Assembly (NCBI GenBank): GCA_033239005.1
Contig: BSQZ01000071.1
Coordinates: 2,521,852-2,585,851, forward strand
Reading direction: 5' to 3'
Source: Lamellibrachia satsuma
Lineage: Eukaryota; Annelida; Polychaeta; Sabellida; Siboglinidae
Length of the DNA: 64,000 nucleotides
Below are positions 60,497 to 64,000 of this stretch, piece by piece. Made by a program: the position numbers and the translations under genes. The notes below the pieces were generated by a model. The model ran no database searches. It worked only from the letters and a program-made list of their open reading frames with translations, and had not been told where the DNA came from. Every line of letters begins with the position of its first letter. Position 1 is the first letter of the stretch.

Positions 60497-63152
60497 CTTC
60501 TTTTGACAAATTTGTTCAATGATACGCTCAATTTCATATTTTAGAACGTTACAACATTCATTTGCTGTCTTATTCCAACATTGCTTTGATTTAGCTTACT
60601 TACCTTTGTGGAAGTTTCTTCTGAATTTGTTTGTATTCTTTATTTTACTTTGATGTCAAAATGCATTTTGATAATGACCACTGTTACCCAAATTATTGGC
60701 CTTACCCCTGTACTCTAGAGATTTTTATTGTATGTGTCCGTGGTTATAATCTCCCATTATGATACATACCCCTTCACTCACTTCCTTTATAGCGTTTTGT
60801 ATTTTTATGTTATCACATTAGCTTATGTTTGGACTTCGGTATACTATTCCAATAGTTAATGTTAAATTTCCTGGAACTATATTGCACCAAATAGCTTCAT
60901 CGCAAACTGCTTCCCTTATAATTTAATTTCGTAAGCCTGAATAGATTCTTTAATATACAAAATAACTCCCCTCCCTTCTTCCTATTCGATCTCTCCTAAA
61001 CAGTACGATTCCTGTCACTAAACAGTACGTTTCCTGTAAGTCCTAATTCAGCATCTGAATCAATATTTTCTACCACAGTATTAAATTTCGTGTTTCTTAT
61101 TTACCACGCTCCTTGTATTTAAGCACACGCATTTAAAACCAGCTTCAGAAATGTTTTCCGGACATTTTGTTACTGGTTTGTTTGGTACCAAAAATCGGTT
61201 TGATGCTACCTATGCCACTGTTGACTGTTCCTAAGAGTTCATCCGCAAGTACTGCTGCATCCTTTCCACTTATATGATGCCCATCCCTTATGAACAGGTC
61301 AGCCCTCCCAACAAAACAACCCCAATAATCCAACTACTCTTCCCTACATATGTTAATTACCATCCTTCGGCAATTTCGACAGCCCTAACCTCTGCTTCCC
61401 ATTACTGGTAAAATCATCTTCCATCAACATATCACATTTCCCTCATGTCAGCTGGTTAACTCGCGCCCCTTTCGCCTTCGCCCCGGACGCCTTCATTCCC
61501 GTCTATTGGTATTACTAACTACTACCGACTACTATTATCAACTGCTGTTTCTACTATTTCTACTGCTGGCTACCTACTACCACTACCACTACCACTACCA
61601 CTACCACTACCACTACCACTACCACTACTACTACCACTACCACTACTGCTACTACCACGACTACTGCTGTTTACTGTAACTGCTACATGCATTCTACTGT
61701 TGTACACATTACGGATGTACATGTTTGTTATAAGAATTGGCGAGAGCGCGCCTTCCTGCCTGACATGCCGGAACAGATCCGTCGCGTGCACCGCAACATC
61801 ATGATAGATTGCTACGGTCCGACGAACGCCGTGTACGGTAGCTTCTACCACGACCGCGAGAGGCCAACGCCACCGCGCTACGACATCGTCGCAGACCATT
61901 ACGACGAGGAAGCGTTTGTGTGAGTTCATCGCATCATAGCCGTCAACCTCTGGACTATTCTTAGGCGTAAGAAATGTTCCCAGCGAGAGTCCGCCATCCT
62001 ACTGATTCCAGTGAATTTCAAGAGCATTTGGAGACAGAACGAGTCGTTAGAAGAATTATTCCATATTCCTGCTGTATTAAAATGCTCCGCTTAAGTGAAT
62101 AAGCCGCCTCATAGAATTTAATTGCGCTGGCTCAAAGTGATTACGTTAAGCGGAGTCCACTGTACATGGTGACGTTTAAAAAAAAGTAACCTTACGTAAA
62201 AATAATTGCATTTAAACACATTTCAAAACTGTTGCCTACTACGCAAATATTTGTCCAAGTGGCTTTATAGTGTATATGATGTCAATGTGTATAATAATCA
62301 TTGATCTACCACACAATCGAGGGCGACATTTGCGTTTCAAGTTGCACACACTGACCGCCAGGTGTAATAGGAGCGAGTTCCCGCGAGTGCTGCCACCGCA
62401 GAAGCAAGACTACAGCGTCAACTATCTGTGGCGAAGAAATGACGTCAACGAGCTCCAACTACCGGACGTTGTCAACGTCGATATGCAGGTTTGTTGGACA
62501 CCGTGTGTGTGTGTCTGTGCACGCGCACAGTCTTGCGTGCGTGCATAGCATTATTGTAATCCTGAGCGACCAGGCATTGCTATGCCAAGCGCAGGTGGGA
62601 CGTGTTTTGGTTTTGAGCAAGCCCGTTAGCAAGAAGTTGCCTAAATTTTATATACGTTCAATAGGAAAGACACAGCGTGATGGGAAATGTGTATGTGCTG
62701 TCTACGAAACAAACAATATATGTGTACAGCATAAAAGTATTTGTAATACTTTTTAAATCATGGGCAACTCTTATACGTATTTGCACTTACTTTTACAAAT
62801 TGTAATTACAATATCTTACAAATATGCGCAATACTCTTACAAGTATGTGCAACACTCTTACAGTTATTTGCAATACTGTTATAAGTGCTATGCCCATCCG
62901 TGGTGGGCTTACAAGTGGTGACCGACAGCGGCGTCTGTTTGTCAGATACACACGCGTCACGGCGAGATGTCGGAGATGCTGCGCTCAGCGGAAGGCAAGG
63001 CTTACCTGCTCAACACGCCGGTGAAGCACGTCTCCCTACGCGGCGCTGATATCAAGACGATCAACCTCGAGTTCTCGAACAAAGACAAGTCGGTGTTCCA
63101 TTTGAGTGCTACACCCGTGGACTACGATTGTGGTCATATCTGGCGGAACTAG
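60093..63152 (+). CDS. Unrecognised protein, tandem paralog 2
   Basis: Exons 60093-60152, 61735-61919, 62371-62488 (or from 62362, also in phase), 62946-63152; 189 or 192 aa, stop TAG. Blocks in order: [107 protein letters not shown], then [20 protein letters not shown] and ATPVDYDCG. It aligns with paralog 1 along its length ([33 protein letters not shown]; the C-terminal signature), but intron positions differ. Exon 2 ends at a GTGAGT donor that overlaps an in-frame TGA, so an unspliced 82-aa form is possible. The family is unknown to me; no signal peptide or membrane segment is seen. Confidence 0.75.
60338..60493. repeat. Two (TA)n microsatellites
   Basis: TA runs at 60338-60404 and 60461-60493 in intron 1 of paralog 2. 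Confidence 0.97.
60500..61380 (-). mobile_element. CR1-like LINE relic with APE endonuclease remains
   Basis: The minus strand reads, with stops and frameshifts, [20 protein letters not shown] (the end of an esterase-like ORF1), then [20 protein letters not shown] and further broken endonuclease blocks. The pattern GGGVILYIK and the D-G-x-H-x-S motif are typical of CR1-clade LINEs. It lies in intron 1 of paralog 2. Confidence 0.6.
61572..61645. repeat. (CTACCA)n short tandem repeat
   Basis: ACTACCACTACC hexamers lie just upstream of paralog 2 exon 2. The minus-strand Ser/Gly open frame is an artefact. Confidence 0.95.
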
Positions 63153-64000
63153 AGTCACACGGAGCTGATAATAGTGTATCAGCAACAACTAAGACACTCC
63201 GACGATGTGCCCCTTTTATTTATTCACGGTACAGTCGACACAATCTTTGTCGGTTCGTAAAGAGGACCTTGATAGTAAACGCCTACTCACCACCACCCGT
63301 TAGACGAACGGGATTAGTTGTATCCTTCCACAATTGTAGCAAATGGGCTCTGAAGTAGTAGACGTATTTTCAAGGATGTTTAAAAATATGTATTCAGAAG
63401 TTGTGTATCCAATATTGCAATGTCAACGTCATACGCTAGACGTATGCTTAGTATACATGCGCTGAACACTTCGCAGGCGTGTACACAGTGTTAAGTCCGT
63501 AGCCATATCACTCTGGCTCACTCAGTCACGTTGTAGTCGCTTTGCAAAGCCATCAATCCTCTTCTCAGTTGAATTGATACAACACACGGAGAGAGGTAGT
63601 CTGTGAACGTTCCATGTGAAATCAGACATCTCTACACAGCGAGTTACCATTAGAATATTTTATGTGCATAAGTATTCTATATAACACATTCGGTCTATAC
63701 TATAAACCAATGCTTTTCTCTGTTTTTACAACAACAGGGTTTTCGGACAGCTGCCGGTTTAATCAAGAGTTCTACACTCCTACTTGTACTATTCAATCTT
63801 TATTTGACCCATAAATAAATACCATATTCCACATGTGGGAAAATTATGATACATAATGTGACAATTAACAAATGTTGGATGAAGTTGATAAAAAATAGTA
63901 TCAATATTCTGTAATTATTGCTTAATTGTTGCTAATACAACCTGAAAGAACACATTCTCATGTGAAACCCTGCCGGTTTTTGTTTCAAAACGTGTCATGT
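63153..64000 (+). other. Downstream of paralog 2, probable 3' UTR
   Basis: No further gene is recognised. AATAAA at 63814-63819 is a likely polyadenylation signal, giving a 3' UTR of about 680 bases if used. Confidence 0.45.

Overview
The window is nuclear DNA from an animal. Six genes are split by GT/AG introns whose phases match from exon to exon, and their products are bilaterian families: an RNF19-type RBR ubiquitin ligase, a glucosidase II beta-like MRH protein, a THEG-repeat sperm protein and a heparanase. The DNA between exons is AT-rich and crowded with minisatellites, tRNA-derived SINEs, CR1-like LINE and Penelope-like relics and small terminal-inverted-repeat (TIR) elements. A marine invertebrate, lophotrochozoan or invertebrate deuterostome, fits best. 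I cannot name the species. No bacterial genes, operons or CRISPR arrays are present.

Layout. 1-9.55 kb: an RNF19-like E3 ligase on the minus strand, eight exons, 3' end beyond the left edge. 9.8-15.5 kb: a long GGGA tract, a THAP-like transposon relic and a hAT-like element carrying a Penelope fragment. 16.8-25.3 kb: a plus-strand gene for a membrane-anchored glucosidase II beta-like protein with two LDLa-like modules and an MRH lectin domain. 25.7-31 kb: a LINE tail overrun by minisatellites, a TIR element and a second, inverted copy of the THAP-like relic. 33.1-38.4 kb: a THEG/SPMAP2-like gene (plus strand). 40.3-42.4 kb: a hairpin satellite and nested SINE/LINE. 42.6-48.9 kb: a complete ten-exon heparanase gene (minus strand). 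53.6-57.1 and 60.1-63.2 kb: two plus-strand genes of a family I do not recognise; they align with each other and look like tandem paralogs.

The genes do not form one pathway. The MRH protein (secretory pathway) and heparanase (lysosome/extracellular matrix) both act on glycans; the THEG-like gene is probably a sperm or ciliary protein; RNF19 is a membrane ubiquitin ligase. CRE or CRE-ETS sites lie upstream of three genes.

The most unusual observation is that two minisatellites appear to have grown out of splice-site edges. In heparanase intron 5 about 19 repeat units copy the 3' end of a 48-nt exon together with its GT donor. In RNF19 intron 1 about eight 59-bp units copy the AG acceptor and the first ~28 nt of exon 2. 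A third array beside RNF19 exon 3 may have the same origin. The result is a row of decoy splice sites beside a real one. A second lead is the tandem pair of unrecognised genes with a shared C-terminal signature.
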